Positions 51,966 to 63,591 are shown, numbered from the stretch's first letter. The stretch is DNA of 64,000 bases from Brienomyrus brachyistius (GCF_023856365.1 NC_064535.1:16503863-16567862); one strand, 5' to 3'. Notes: a model not told the origin generated them from the sequence alone. Translations and numbers: made by a program.

Positions 51966-53051
51966 AAGCTATGATGAAAGAATGAAAAAGTATATCAAAG
52001 ACATCGCATTCGGAAATTATCACAGAGGTTGTGAGAGAAAAACACAGACATAGCATTTCATTTTACTGCCATTTGACTCAGAAAATGATCAGACTTCATT
52101 CATATTCAGGCAGTGCACAAAGCAGTATTTTGAAAGTTTTAATAAATTGGCCAGCAGGTGGAGTCAGTGCTCCATTTCAGAAATGCCATTCAATACTTTC
52201 AGGCCTTCTCCTGTCTAAATGAACACCCTACAAAAGGACGAAACATGATTGTGCTCCTGTTATATGGAGCAGTCCCCCAACAGGGCGATGTTGTTCAGAA
52301 TATACAAGACAAAGTTCACACAGCCAGTACAAACACACCTTAACTGGTAAGATTAAGACTTACCACATTAGGTAGCAGTGTGCCTATTTCTACATAATAC
52401 TCAAACCATCTAATCCAAACCAGACATTCAATCGGGCTCAGACAATCCACCAGAAGGTTCTACATTCTATCCTACATCTGGTGACCTGTTAGGCCTAGAC
52501 TAAAAAATCTCCATCCTGTTACAAGATTATTTAATTCTGTCAGCCTTTTTAATACACTGGCGACCAGACACAGTCAGTACTCCAATTCTCCAACATTACC
52601 CCTCTACTGTTTGTACAACCTGGATGATCTTCTTACACTTTGGACCCTTCAGTCACTGCCTGCAGTTACTAGTTATTATTATGAATCTGATTAAACTTTA
52701 TACCTTAGACATCGTTGGTGAGTCCTCAACCTGTGAAGATGTTTCAGAGACGGTTCCATTTCTGTTACTCGAAAAGAATTTATTTGGAATTTGCAGTTAT
52801 GGGCCTATGCATATATACTTGTATTTAGTTTACAAAAGGCTGACATTTTTGCCAATGCAAAATTGTCTACTTGAATGAGTCTTTAGAACATACCTCCACT
52901 TGATCAGCTGATAGGCAGTGATCAAAGTCATCACAGGCAGAAGGCAATCCAGATACAGATTCAAGCTTATGTAGGGAGAAAAGAAATTAACCTACAGTAC
53001 CTAAAATTCATGTGAAAAAAATGAAACATGTTCCTGTTACCTTTTCATTAC
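51966..53051. other. Intergenic DNA
   Basis: No family was recognised. Part may be the unrecognisable 5' portion of the LINE end at 53052. Confidence 0.3.
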
Positions 53052-53652
53052 AGTGACAGGATGCTTCTCCTCAAATCCAGGACTAACAGACTTAAAAATT
53101 CCTTTGTCCCACACGCCATCAAACTGTTCAATTCCTCACTGGGGAACAGGAGGGGGGACATAAGGACACATTTTACTAACTGTCTCGTGCAATAATTGTT
53201 TATTATTACTATCATCCCACAGCTATTTATTACTCTTTATTACTTATTGTCATGCCCCGGCTCGTCCGCTCCTCGTGTGTACCACGCCCCCTGATTATCC
53301 ACGTGTGCTTCCCTGATCTTGCCCAACTGTGTCTGATTATTTTTGCTCTGTCTTGTCTATTTCAGTCCATGTCTTGCCTTAGTTTTTATCCGTCATTGAT
53401 GTTGGTGATTTCTCCGTCCTGCCTTGTCCGCACCTTTATTAAATCCCCAGTTTCCCCCGACTTGCACTTCCTTGCCTGCTTCCTGCCCGCTTGCCAATCC
53501 GATTTACCCGCAAACTTGAAACATATTACTTTATTATTGTGTAACTGTACTATTACGCCGGTGTATTGTTGCTGCTAGAAACTGAATTTCCCGGAGGAAC
53601 CTTCCCCAGGGATTAATAAAACTCATCTGTCTGTCTGTATGTCTATCTATCT
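53052..53652 (+). mobile_element. Rex1/CR1-type LINE 3' end, split by an LTR-like segment
   Basis: An open frame at 53052-53195 ends a polymerase: SDRMLLLKSRTNRLKNSFVP, HAIKLFNSSLG and a TAA. The 3' UTR follows, is interrupted at about 53248-53523, and ends with CCCCAGGGATTAATAAA and a (CTGT/CTAT)n tail typical of Rex1 relatives. The upstream part of the element is absent. Confidence 0.8.
53248..53523 (+). mobile_element. LTR-like insertion (partial)
   Basis: It starts TGTCATGCCCCGGCTCGTCC and runs as C/T-rich sequence with TTTATTAAATCCCC and CTTGCCTGCTTCCTGCCCGC, like a Gypsy-type LTR. The expected CA terminus and target duplication are unclear, so the right border is approximate. Confidence 0.5.
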
Positions 53653-53867
53653 TTTGTAAGTCTCCTTCGTTCATTCTCTTCCATCATGCAATGTTCATGC
53701 GTTATGGTGAGTTTTCAGTTTATGTTTATTTTTCCAGTAGGCTGATTCGATCTTCCATTTTCAAAACTTCTCATTCATAACATTTTTCACAACAGTAATA
53801 CCTGACAATAGCTTTTCCCCTTCTTTGACTAAAATGTGCAAACAAGTAAAGATGCTAAGAATTAGAA

Positions 53868-53965
53868 GCCATTTATTGTCATTACGTACAATGATAATAG
53901 GTTCGTTAAACCATGATTAACAAAACTGCAGAGCAGCTGCCATACTCAGAAACAACGAAGAACAA
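53868..53965 (-). repeat. LINE 3'-tail-like fragment
   Basis: The minus strand ends with CATTGTACGTAATGACAATA followed by AATGG, resembling the GACAATAAA end of L2-like LINEs. It faces a similar plus-strand end at 54735. Confidence 0.35.
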
Positions 53966-54489
53966 ATACCCAGTCATTTCCACAGTTACTATGGAAAGTA
54001 TTACATTTAAAAACTACTACATAAAAAGTTTTTTTTAAAAGTACTAATGTTTAACAAGGTAAGGTAATACAATTAATGCGGTAACAACACAGTATTGCTA
54101 AGCAACAATTGCCAATAATATGAATATTGCACAGAGAATTACAAATAAGGTAAAATACTGCACATAGAGCAAATATTTGCACTTGGTTGTAATTATTACA
54201 CAGAGCGAATTATTGCACACCCAGAGAAGAGGTGTGGGGGGTGTGGCATGTATTATTTGAAACCTAATACGTCAAAAGAAAGCTAATATTAATCCATATC
54301 ATCAGCATAGTACTAGGCAAGCAACTAACCAAGCAGAACTAGTTAGCAAATCTTTGCTCTGCTTATACTGTAAACAGTACAAGACTAATTCTGAGAAGAC
54401 AGACACTGCAAACAGTGCATTAAAGAAACTATACATTCTGCAAAAATCAAACTGGGATCCAAGAAATAAAACTGTTCACAGAATTTGCA

Positions 54490-54735
54490 CATTCAATCCC
54501 GTCACACTAATCTCAACTCAGTCTATATAACTGTACAGTGTAGCCTTACATGTCCTTCACAGATATCCAGAGTAAACTGCAACCTTTATTGTGTTTCCTG
54601 TTTGTACCTTTTTGCCCTGTTGTATGTGATGTTCAGTGTTACTAGATGTTGCACCGTGGCCATGGGGAAATGTTGTCTCATCACACTTTCTACATGTATA
54701 AAGCTGTTGATGACAATAAAAGAAACCTTAACCTT
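54490..54735 (+). mobile_element. LINE 3' end fragment (L2-like)
   Basis: The sequence runs through GTGTTTCCTGTTTGTACC, ATGTTGCACCGTGGCCATGG to TTGATGACAATAAAAGAAACC. This is the terminal region of a fish LINE with a GACAATAAA end. No coding sequence remains. Confidence 0.55.
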
Positions 54736-55576
54736 AAAACACATATATTACCATAGAAGACTTGTTTTGTCTCCTCAGTCAAAACTTCACCAAAACAGTC
54801 GCTACTCTGGGTCATTTGTTTGTCCATTAGTGACTTGTTTTTTGTGGAGTGAGAGTCATTCATTGCATATAAAGGAAAAAAAACAGAAAAGGGATGATTA
54901 TATCAAAAAGAAAGCTACAACATTCAATTCTTAGCAATTCAATATCACAATCAATGACTACATGTTGCCTATATTCTTTAAGGGAATTAAGCCATTTAGA
55001 ATTTAACACAATTTCACACGGAGGTGACAAAAAGGGATTAATTGCCCACAAATGATAAAAATATTCTTTGAGACAAGGAACAGAAACACACATGGGTCAC
55101 GGACATATTGAGGAAAAAAAATAGGATAAGGATACGCTAAATTAGGATTAAAGTGTGCACCTTATTAAACATGATGGAACAGATCACTAATATTATTCAT
55201 GCAGGACGAACTGTGTTAAGTGTTTGTGTTAATCATTAATCATTAAGTAATTTTACCAAATAATGAACATTCAAAATTTCTAACTGTACAAAATCTTATA
55301 TTCACCTCTATGTAGCCAGACTCCCACTGGGGTATCTTGTTGTCATTCTGGACACTTTTCTCTTTTGCTGGGGATGATACAGCAACCTTTAAAACAGCAT
55401 ACTATATTTTATAGCTAGTTAGAAGAAAACAGTAAAATTTATTTGTTCCTATGCAACCTATTATCACTGTGTGAGTAAATCTTGCAAGCAGTAAATTATG
55501 AAATGCTGTAAAACAGGCCTAAGTAAGCAAAAAAGAGAACACTTAAGTACCTGTCATCTCCAAGGCCAATCTGAAT

Positions 55577-55888
55577 CTCTATCCATCCATTTTCCAAACT
55601 GCTTATCCTACTGGGTCACAGGGGGTCCGGAGCCTATCCCGGAAGCAATGGGCATGAGGCAGGGAACAACCCAGGATGGGGGGCCAGCCCATCACAGGGC
55701 ACTGCAACTCCCATTAGCCTCAGCATGTTTTGGGACTGGGGTGGGAAACCAGAGTACCCGGAGGAAACCCCACGATGACATGGGGAGAACATGCAAACTC
55801 CACACACATGTAACCCAGGAGGAGATTTGAACCTGGGTCTCAGAGATGTGTGGCAACAGTGCTAACCACTGCACCACCATGCCACCCC
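55577..55888 (-). mobile_element. GATG-tailed SINE copy
   Basis: Tail ATCCATCCATTTTCCAAACTG and head end GTGCTAACCACTGCACCACC flank a core very similar to the copies at 19051 and 59652. About 30 bp of the middle, after CACAGGGCAC, is missing. Confidence 0.88.
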
Positions 55889-56116
55889 CCCAAATGCTAA
55901 TCAATTTATAACTAATCTAATGTGTTTTTTTCTGGATTTTGCTTGATATTCTGTCTCTCTCCATTCAAATAAATCTACCAAAAAAATTCAGCAGGGGGTA
56001 TAATTATTTCCCCTTGTACATAACACAATAAAACTTTGAACCTCTTGAATCTTTAATAAACTATTTTTTTGTCTTCTTGTGTATTTGTGCACTGTGTAGT
56101 CTGTAATCTCAATTTC

Positions 56117-58598
56117 TATCCATCATCTGCCATTTATCCAGGGTTGGGTTGACATGTCAGCAGTCTAAGCAGGGATGCCCAGCCCCTCTCACAAGACAGG
56201 CCAGGCCAGTTCCCAGGTCAGCCGAGAAATGTAATCTTTCCCACATGGGTCTGCCACAGGGTGTCTTCCCAGTTGGACATGCCCAAAGTCCAGGAGGCAC
56301 CCAAGATACATGCCCAAAACTCATGTCTGCCATTTGTATCCATGATGTCATTCTTTCAGTCATTACCCATAGCTTGTGACCATAGGTGAGGGTAAGTACT
56401 GTAGATCAACTGGTAAATATTGAAAAGCTTTACCTTCTGGCCCAGCTCTCATTTTACCACAGCAGAACAGTACAGTACTCAGATTATAGCCGACGCTGCA
56501 CCAGTCAGCTTGTTGCTCCCACTCCCTTCTTCTCTCACATGTGAACAAGACCCTGAGATACTTAAACTCCTCTGCTAAAAGCAGTGTCACACCCTGCCTC
56601 TGCCCCTCCTGTTTCCTCCTCAGTGCGATCTTAACATGCCATACTTCTTCATCGCTCATCCTATCTCTCGTTTCAGCTGCCTCTCATTTTCCCCCTTATT
56701 CTTAGTATCAAGGTGTTTCACAGTCCTGTGCTTCCCCAGTCCTGTCATTAATGTCGCTATTTCATTTCCTTGGTTGTTTTCCAATCCTTGCCCCATGCCA
56801 GCCTTCCCATTTCACTCCCCATGGCTTGCTGTATTTTGTCCTGTTTTGGTTTGCTTAATGAAGTCCCTTCTCATTTAATCCCAACTCCTGCCCTTACCTT
56901 CTTACAAGGCTTCATTGTGACAGGCAGTAACTCATCACCTACCAAGGAAGGGCAATCCATTCTTTTCCTCTCAAGAACCATGGCTTCATCCTCATCCTGT
57001 CTGCCTCACAATCAGCTGCAAACCACCCCAGTGCATGCTGCAGATCACAGCCAGATGATGCTGATAGAACCACATTATCTGCAAAAAGCAAAGATCCTGA
57101 GCTCATCGAATTGGATCCCCTCTGCCCCTTGGCTATGCCTAGAAATTCTGTCCATAAAAGTAATGAACGGAATCGTTGACAAAGGGCAGCCCTGGCAGAG
57201 TCCCAGAGCCACCAGGAACGAGTCTGACTTACTACTGGTGACGCAAACCAAACTGTTTATACAGGGACTAGATGGCTAGCATTAGTCCTGAGGGACTACC
57301 CAAAGCACCCCCCAAGGGACACGATCAGATTTTGTGCAAGTCCACAAAACATATGTATACTGGTTCGGCAAACTCCCATGAACCCTCTAATATCCTTGTG
57401 AGGGTGAAGAGATGATCCAGAGTTCCATGTCCAGGATGGACTCTACAATGTTCCTCCTGGATCCAAGTTTCGACCAACGGGTGGACCCTCCTCCAATACC
57501 CCTCTTCTCAGGGAGGCTGAAGGCTGTGATCCACCTGAAGATTTACCTGTGAGAAGTAAATCCTCCTCTGGTTCTTCCAGCTCTATTTCCTCCAAGGAAG
57601 GCATATCAGTGGGACTAGGGAGCTCCACAAAATACTGCTTCCACTGCTCGATTATATATATGATGTCAACTGTTCTATAGAGTATTGGTAAAACCTTGTT
57701 TCCCCCTCCTGAGTCGCCTGACACTAAACTCCTCCCACACTAAAGTTTTTGTTTCAGTAATTGCTACTTGACCTGCCGATACCTATCAGCTGCTTCAGGA
57801 ATCCCAAAAGCTAACCAAGCTTAGAATGCTTCTTTCTTCAGCCTGACAGCTCTTTTTACCACTGGTGTCCACTACCAGGTTCGGGGATTTACACTGTGGC
57901 AGGCACCAACATCGGATCCAACTTACTGCCAGGTGGTGATCAGTTGACAGCTCAACTCCTCGCTTCACCTGAGCATCCAAAACATCTGAATGCAGATCCA
58001 GCAATACAGTCACAAAATTAGTGAGCACACTGTAGCCTAGGGTGCTTTGGTTAGCACAGAAGCCCAATAACAGAGCACCACCCAGGTTCAGATCAGGCAG
58101 GCCATTCCTCCTAATCACACCCATTCAGGTTTCTCTGTCACTACCCACATGAATGTTAAAGACCCCCAAGACAACAATGGAGTCTCTAAACAAGAAGGCT
58201 GGATACTCCGATATTTGGTGCATAAGCACAGACAACAGTCAGAGCCCAACACAAGTTGAAAGAAAGTAACCCTGACATTGCATAATCTCCAATGGTGTCT
58301 AACTGGGGTTCTATAGGTAGACCCACAACTGGCCAATGCCTTTCACCAAGGGCAACTCCAGAGTGGAACAGAGCTTAGCCCCTCTCCAGGAGTTTTATTC
58401 CAGAGCCTGAGCTGTGCATTGAGGTGAGCCCAACTACGTCTAGTTGGAATCTCTTTACACCTCTCACACTAGCCCATGCTCCTTTCCCATCAGAGAGGTT
58501 ACATTCCATGTGCCTAAAGCCAGATTTGGTCAATCAATGCACCGAGACCCCTGCTTTCTACAGCCACCCAATCTACATCGCACCCAAACCCCATGGCA
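56117..58598 (-). mobile_element. RTE/Rex3-like non-LTR retrotransposon, degraded
   Basis: Read from 58598 downward on the minus strand. An endonuclease remnant shows GVIRRNGLPDLNLGGALLLG and VKRGVELSTDHHLAVSWIR (58120-57900). A linker shows IIEQWKQYFVELPSPTDMPS (about 57650-57590). A reverse transcriptase remnant shows the complement of TGACAAAGGGCAGCC at 57177-57191 and EEFKYLRVLFTCERR (56570-56526). The 3' end is a GATG-like tail at 56117-56140. Numerous stops and a shortened polymerase make it a pseudogene. The family name rests on the GATG-type tail and remembered consensus. Confidence 0.8.
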
Positions 58599-59059
58599 TA
58601 GAATAAAAGAAAATTGTTGAATGTCCTCCTGTTACTGTAAGCCTGGCCAGCTTGCCCCCTGCCCGTATGCATACCACTCCCAATTTAGTATAAAGGAATG
58701 GGGGGACCAGAGCTCAGCCGTGGGATAGAGCACGCATCGCCTGGCACGTCTCAGGACTCACATGTTGGTTTCCTTCCAGGACTGAAAGGGGCTCCCCGTT
58801 CCGTGTGTGAAGGTGGGTCATGAAGGCACGTACGAGTGTGAATAGCTTTGTAACTGCTCATGCATTTTAATCATTAGAGGGACTACTTACCAATGCTTGT
58901 GACATTTCCTAATTTTGTATTGCTTTGGACTAGAAGTTAATCAATGTTTGTGGCATTTCATAATTTTGCCTTATTATATTCCACAATTTTGTAATCATCT
59001 GGACTACTTACTATTGCTTATTATATTTTATGATTTCGTCTCACTTTATACTTCATATC

Positions 59060-59555
59060 TTATGAAGAGTAGTGCAGATGGTAGAAAAAGAACCAAGGAA
59101 ACCATCCAAAACCATTCAAGCTGTTCTCCAAGGTCAACATAAGTCACTTTCTGATCGCACCATCCATTGCATTTTAAACAATAATGGGCTCCATGGAAGA
59201 AGACCCAGGAGGGCTCCACTGTTGGCAATAAACCATAAAAAAGCCAGAGTGGAATTTGCCAAAATGCATATTGACAAGCCCAAAGTTTCTGAGAAGATGT
59301 CCTTTGGACTGATGAGACAAAAAGGAGCTTTTTGGCCAGTCACAGCTCTATATTAACAGAAGGAAAAATGAAGCTTTAAAAGAAATGAACACCATACCTA
59401 CTGTGAAACATGGAGGGGGCTTCCTGGAGCGAAACATACTGCCCAGTGTCAGAAAGCTCAGCCTCAGACGCAAATCATGGGTTCTCCAACAGGATAATGA
59501 CCCAAAACCTCCAGCTAAAAGCACTGAGGTGCTCTTGCCCTGGGCTGAGTCATGA
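59060..59555 (+). mobile_element. Tc1-like transposase remnant
   Basis: Frames carry EKEPRKPSKTIQAVLQGQ-like and NNNGLHGRRPRRAPLLAINH helix-turn-helix region text, AKMHIDKP, a damaged first catalytic block (complemented by SFGLMRQKGAF) and QQDNDPKPPAKS-like second-aspartate text at 59497-59525. The third acidic block is missing and the frame is broken in several places. Confidence 0.75.
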
Positions 59556-59651
59556 AACATAGGTAAAGGGGGAACGCTGCTTTGTCCCTGAGGACGCAAT
59601 TTCATTTCAGAACACCACTACTGGGAATATTTCTCATGATGATATGGTCAT

Positions 59652-60032
59652 CGGGGCAGCATGGTGCTGCAGTGGTTAGCGCTGTTGCCTCACACCTCTG
59701 GGACCCGGGTTCGAGTCTCCGCCTGGGTCACATGTGTGTGGAGTTTGCATGTTCTCCCCATGTCGTCGTGGGGTTTCCTCCGGGTACTCCGGTTTCCCCC
59801 CACAGTCCAAAAACATGCTGAGGCTGATTGGAGTTGCTAAATTGCCCCTAGGAATGTATGTGTGAGTGAATGGTGTGTGCGTGAATGGTGTGTGAGTGTG
59901 CCCTGTGATGGGCTGGCCCCCCATCCTAGGTTGTTCCCTGCCTTGTGCCCACTGATTCCGGGATAGGCTCTGGACCCCCCGCGACCCAGTAGGATAAACG
60001 GTTTGGAAAATGGATGGATGGATGGATGGATG
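59652..60032 (+). mobile_element. Full-length GATG-tailed SINE with 11-bp target duplication
   Basis: The head has an A-box region AGTGGTTAGCGCTG (59671-59684) and B box GGGTTCGAGTC (59707-59717). A core follows with TTTGCATGTTCTCCCCATG and AACATGCTGAGGCTGATTGG. The 3' domain is GGATAGGCTCTGGACCCCC, then GGATAAACGGTTTGGAAAAT and (GGAT)n. GATATGGTCAT occurs on both sides (59641-59651 and 60033-60043). It is the best-preserved copy of the dominant SINE in the window. Confidence 0.95.
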
Positions 60033-60197
60033 GATATGGTCATATTTCTGATGATGAAGACAAACAGAGACTTCTCCATGACCTGCATTTTGTGCCTCAC
60101 AGAATTGTGGCTGTGTGGATCCATACGGGACTTGGCGCTATAGCTGCAAGGCTTCCAACTTTTCCATACTGATCACAATACAAAACAAGGTGGGGTC

Positions 60198-60415
60198 CAT
60201 CCATCCATTTTCTGCCACTTATCTGCAGTTGGGTCGTGGAGCAGCAGTGTAAGTAGGGATGACCAGACCTCCCTCTTACCAGCCACCATCTCCAGCTCCA
60301 CCGGTGGAATACCCAGGCCAGCCGAGAGACATAATCTCTCTAGCGTGTCCTGGGTCTGTACCGGGGCATCCTCCCAGTTGGGCATGCCCAAACCACCTTC
60401 CCAGGTGGGCTATGT
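60198..60415 (-). mobile_element. RTE/Rex3-like LINE 3' end fragment
   Basis: A minus-strand open frame ends the polymerase: LERLCLSAGLGIPPVELEMV, AGKREVWSSLLTLLL and HDPTADKWQKMDGW, running into a GATG-type tail. Its last 25 bp (GATAAGTGGCAGAAAATGG) are close to the SINE tail GATAAACGGTTTGGAAAATGG. Confidence 0.8.
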
Positions 60416-60529
60416 TTTTTTTTTTTATTTCAGTTAGCATAGTTTGTGCAATGATGTGACAGTAATTCAGCATTATAGTTCTGCTGACATAATTTTTTAC
60501 TCCCATTGCATCCTTTATTTTAGTTGGTT

Positions 60530-62280
60530 TTTACATTGCACCACAAGTTAACGTGCATGGCGCACAGTGGGCACTTGCAGTGCAGATACTGGATGTTCAG
60601 TGGACAAACACAGATTCCCTGGTTATCATCCTTCATGACTTTAACAAAGGCAAGGATCTCCCAAGATACAAGCAATTTATATAATGTCCCATCAGAGAGG
60701 AGAACATTCTGTACCATTGTAACATAACTATCAGCAATGCTTATCACGCCATTCCCCGTGCTGCACTGGGCCATTCTGGTCATGTGATGGTCCATCTGAT
60801 TCCTGCAGACATTAAAACTTTCTAAACCGGTCGCTAGGAGGTTGAAATGTAGAGTATTGCAGCAATGGAGTTCCATGCATGCTGGGATTGTGTTAATTAG
60901 CTAATTTTCAGGAAGGCAAACAATAGCCTGAATGAGTACACTGATGGTGTGACTTCAGGCTTCATAAATATTGTATCCCAACATGTTCTCCATGAACAAT
61001 CTGACCTTTTCCAACAAAATGAATAAATTCTACGGCCAATTTGAAAAACAAAGGGATAGTCCTGACACCACCACCAGCATGCACAGCCATCAGCTCCAGA
61101 CCACTTGAACCACCACCCAACTACCCATTGCAACAACGGAGACTGGGGCAGTACACATCCAATTATATATTGGAGAGAGAAGTTAACAAGATATTTAAGC
61201 GTCAGCACCCCCACAAAACAGTTGGCTCAGACATGGCCTCCGCTTCCACCCTGAAGCACTGTGCTGACCATTTGTCTTCAGTACTCATAGACATTTACAA
61301 CACTTCACTGCAGACATGTCATGTGCCAGCCTGCTTCCAAACCTCCACCATCATTTCCATTCCCAAGAATGTCAGTAATTCCTGTCTGTGTTTCGTAAAG
61401 CAGGAGAAGCATATCTCCTATCCCCTGATCATAAGTGCTGGATCCCATCAGGGTTGTGTTCTGGCATCCCTGCTGTTCTCCCAAGTACACCAAGAGCTGC
61501 ACCTCCAGTCATCATTTTTAAGCTCCTGTAGTTTGCAGACCACACCACCTGCATTGGACTCATCTGTGGTGGGGATGAGTCCATGTACAGAAGGGAAATT
61601 CCTCATCTGGTGACCTGGTACAGCCAAAACATTCCAGAGCTCAATACTCTAAAGATAGTGGAGATGCTTCCTGGGCATCATAATCTCCCAGGATCTTAAG
61701 TGGGAGTTGAACATCAGTTCCCTCATCACAAAGCCCAACAGAGGATGTACTTCCTACAGTAGTTGAAGAAGTAAAACCTGCCAAGGACAATGATGGTACA
61801 CTTCTACACAGCAATACAGTAAATAAGTCCATCCTCACCTGCTCCATCACCATCAGGTACGCTGCTTCCAGTGCCAAGGACAAGGGCAGACTGCAGCGTA
61901 TCATCTGCTCTGCAAGGTGAAGGTGATTGAGCGCAATCTGCCATCCCTCCAGGACCTACACACCTCCATGATCCTGATTTGAGCAGGAAAGATTGTGGTC
62001 AACCCCTCTTTTTTGCACATCTATTTCATCTGTCTGTTCTACTGGGTATCATATATATTTTTATATTTCACTAGTCAGTATATCTCCTTTCCCATTGATT
62101 TTATATTTATTGATAGTATTGTACAGCTCTGCACTGTTTACACAATTTTATTATATCATTTCTATATCATTTGTTGTATGTGAATATATGCATGCATCAA
62201 TACTGCCAAGACAAATTCCTAGTACATGAGGTTGTACCTGGCTAATAAAGTAAATTCTGATTCTGATTTAGTGAAATGAC
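60530..62280 (+). mobile_element. Rex1/L2-type LINE, 5'-truncated and degraded
   Basis: The end of an endonuclease domain is readable at 60600-60810: VIILHDFNKGKDLPRYKQFI-like text, NAYHAIPRAALGHSGHVMVH and LIPADIK. NNSLNEYTDGVTSGF follows at about 60925. The polymerase remnant at 61040-61370 shows PPPACTAISSRPLEPPPNYP and CADHLSSVLIDIYNTSLQTC. GSHQGCVLASLLFS appears near 61440. The 3' end is AATAAAGTAAATTCTGATTC (62245-62264) with a TTCTGA repeat tail. It stops about 400 bp before the gnrh3 TATA box. Confidence 0.85.
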
Positions 62281-62632
62281 CTTCACCAACCCATTTTAGT
62301 TTTACCTGTTTCTGTGGTTTCAAACTTCAGTCTTACGAAATAAACCTCACACCTTAGAATATAAAACCTCAGCCTGTTCTTTCCCTAAAACAACGTGAAG
62401 CCATAATCACACTTGAAGGACATCCACTTTCTTGTGCATTTGAGCCTATAATGGACTGACGGGACAGTAAGGTGTGTTTCGTGTTTATATTTTAAAAATC
62501 ATGTCTGAGCCTCCATCTGTGCAATCAAGAGCTTATACCTGCTGTCTCAGGATTTATTTTTGATATTTTTAATCTGTAAGCCGTTAAAACGTAAAGTGTA
62601 TCTGTCAGGAGACATCAGCACTTTCAGGGTGG
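62281..62632. promoter_or_regulatory. gnrh3: gnrh3 proximal upstream region
   Basis: About 350 bp of single-copy sequence separates the LINE tail from the OTX-type core at 62633. If gnrh3 has a compact promoter it lies here. The assignment is by position. Confidence 0.4.
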
Positions 62633-62675
62633 GGATTATCCAGTTGATGTGTAGAGGACAGGCTCTTTCTGAGCC

Positions 62676-62683
62676 TATAAAAG
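62676..62683 (+). promoter_or_regulatory. gnrh3: gnrh3 TATA box
   Basis: TATAAAAG lies about 30 bp upstream of the expected start of the short non-coding exon 1 and about 215 bp upstream of the start codon. Just upstream, GGATTA at 62633-62638 is a bicoid/OTX-type core; OTX sites are known regulators of GnRH promoters. Use of either motif here is inferred. Confidence 0.75.
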
Positions 62684-62705
62684 TACCAAAATACAGCGCT
62701 GACAT

Positions 62706-62728
62706 CAGACACAGGCATTGCTTACACA
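62706..62728 (+). other. gnrh3: gnrh3 non-coding exon 1 (predicted)
   Basis: GnRH genes have a short untranslated first exon. Here the interval from about 30 bp after the TATA box to a donor GTATGTGA at 62729 would form it, and it contains no ATG. The 5' end is an estimate. The matching acceptor is CCTCTAG ending at 62885. Confidence 0.55.
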
Positions 62729-62890
62729 GTATGTGACCTCTGCTCATTTGCCTTTTTTTCTAATGAAGCATATTATTATTACACAGTGTTTTTTCCCTTC
62801 TGGCAGAGAGGCCTCTGGTAAACATGACTGAATGATGTTTAGATGACATCTGACTAAACGCTCTTCTAAATCCCTGTTCCTCTAGCTTCC

Positions 62891-63442
62891 ATGGAAATCT
62901 TCAGGGGGGGTTTGGTTCAACTGCTGACGCTGGCATGGATCCTGCATCTCGGCATGGCCCAGCACTGGTCATACGGCTGGCTGCCAGGAGGCAGGCGGAG
63001 TGTGGGTGATGCTGAAGCATCATTAAAGGTATGTCTTCTCATAGGAGATCACATGCTCATAATTTTTCTCAGTGCTGTGCCCAGCTTATTAAATGCATCT
63101 CTCATAAAAAAACAGCAATCTAAAATGGTACCGTTACAATATCTGTACCGTGAATATTCCCCATGTGCCGGGCCCACTGTCTCTTCTTACGCAAGTTGTT
63201 TTCTGCAGATGGATAGTGATGACTTAGTAAACACCTTTGAAGTAACCAGTCCTCTGGAAGCAGAGCAGCTGACTCCGTATCAGTTAGTACGTAACTTTCC
63301 ACGTGATGCTACCTTGTTTATTGTCATTCTATGTACTGCACTGTTCGTCCTGAATTAGGCATCCTTGTTTCCTCAGGTGAGTGAAGACTCAAGTGATTTT
63401 GCCAAAAAACGAAAATGGATGCCACTAAAAAGAAAAATTTAA
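62891..63442 (+). CDS. gnrh3: Prepro-gonadotropin-releasing hormone 3 (salmon-type GnRH precursor)
   Basis: Three coding exons join in phase 0: 62891-63028 (46 codons), 63209-63286 (26 codons) and 63377-63442 (21 codons plus TAA), giving 93 residues. Residues 1-23 are a signal peptide ending GMA. Residues 24-33 are QHWSYGWLPG, exactly the salmon GnRH decapeptide; Gln24 would cyclise to pyroglutamate, and Gly34 is the amide donor. The dibasic cleavage site is Arg35-Arg36, where most GnRH3 precursors have Lys-Arg. Residues 37-93 form the GnRH-associated peptide, beginning SVGDAEASLK and ending in a basic stretch KKRKWMPLKRKI. The donors are GTATGT (63029) and GTACGT (63287). The acceptors are TTTTCTGCAG (ending 63208) and TTTCCTCAG (ending 63376). 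Exon sizes and break points follow the usual GnRH gene plan. The start codon follows the acceptor CCTCTAG (ending 62885) by five bases. In teleosts GnRH3 is a terminal-nerve and hypothalamic peptide acting on GnRH receptors. No frame damage is seen. Confidence 0.94.
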
Positions 63443-63591
63443 ACAAATGTAAGTGTTTTAAAGGGAACATGGTGTAGTCGTGAATAATGAAGTGGACTCT
63501 ATGGTGACCTCTGGCATGATTGTAACAGATAAGATGACTAGGCAGTTATTTGCCTCACCTCACCATTATTGCACTTTGCTTGTAAAATTAT

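Noticed and set aside
59671..59717. Possible tRNA gene (A and B boxes)
   Set aside because: The boxes belong to the SINE head; no cloverleaf with acceptor stem is formed.
63029..63358. Unspliced open frame running through gnrh3 introns
   Set aside because: The GnRH exon plan, donors and acceptors show that these segments are introns; only 63209-63286 is exon.
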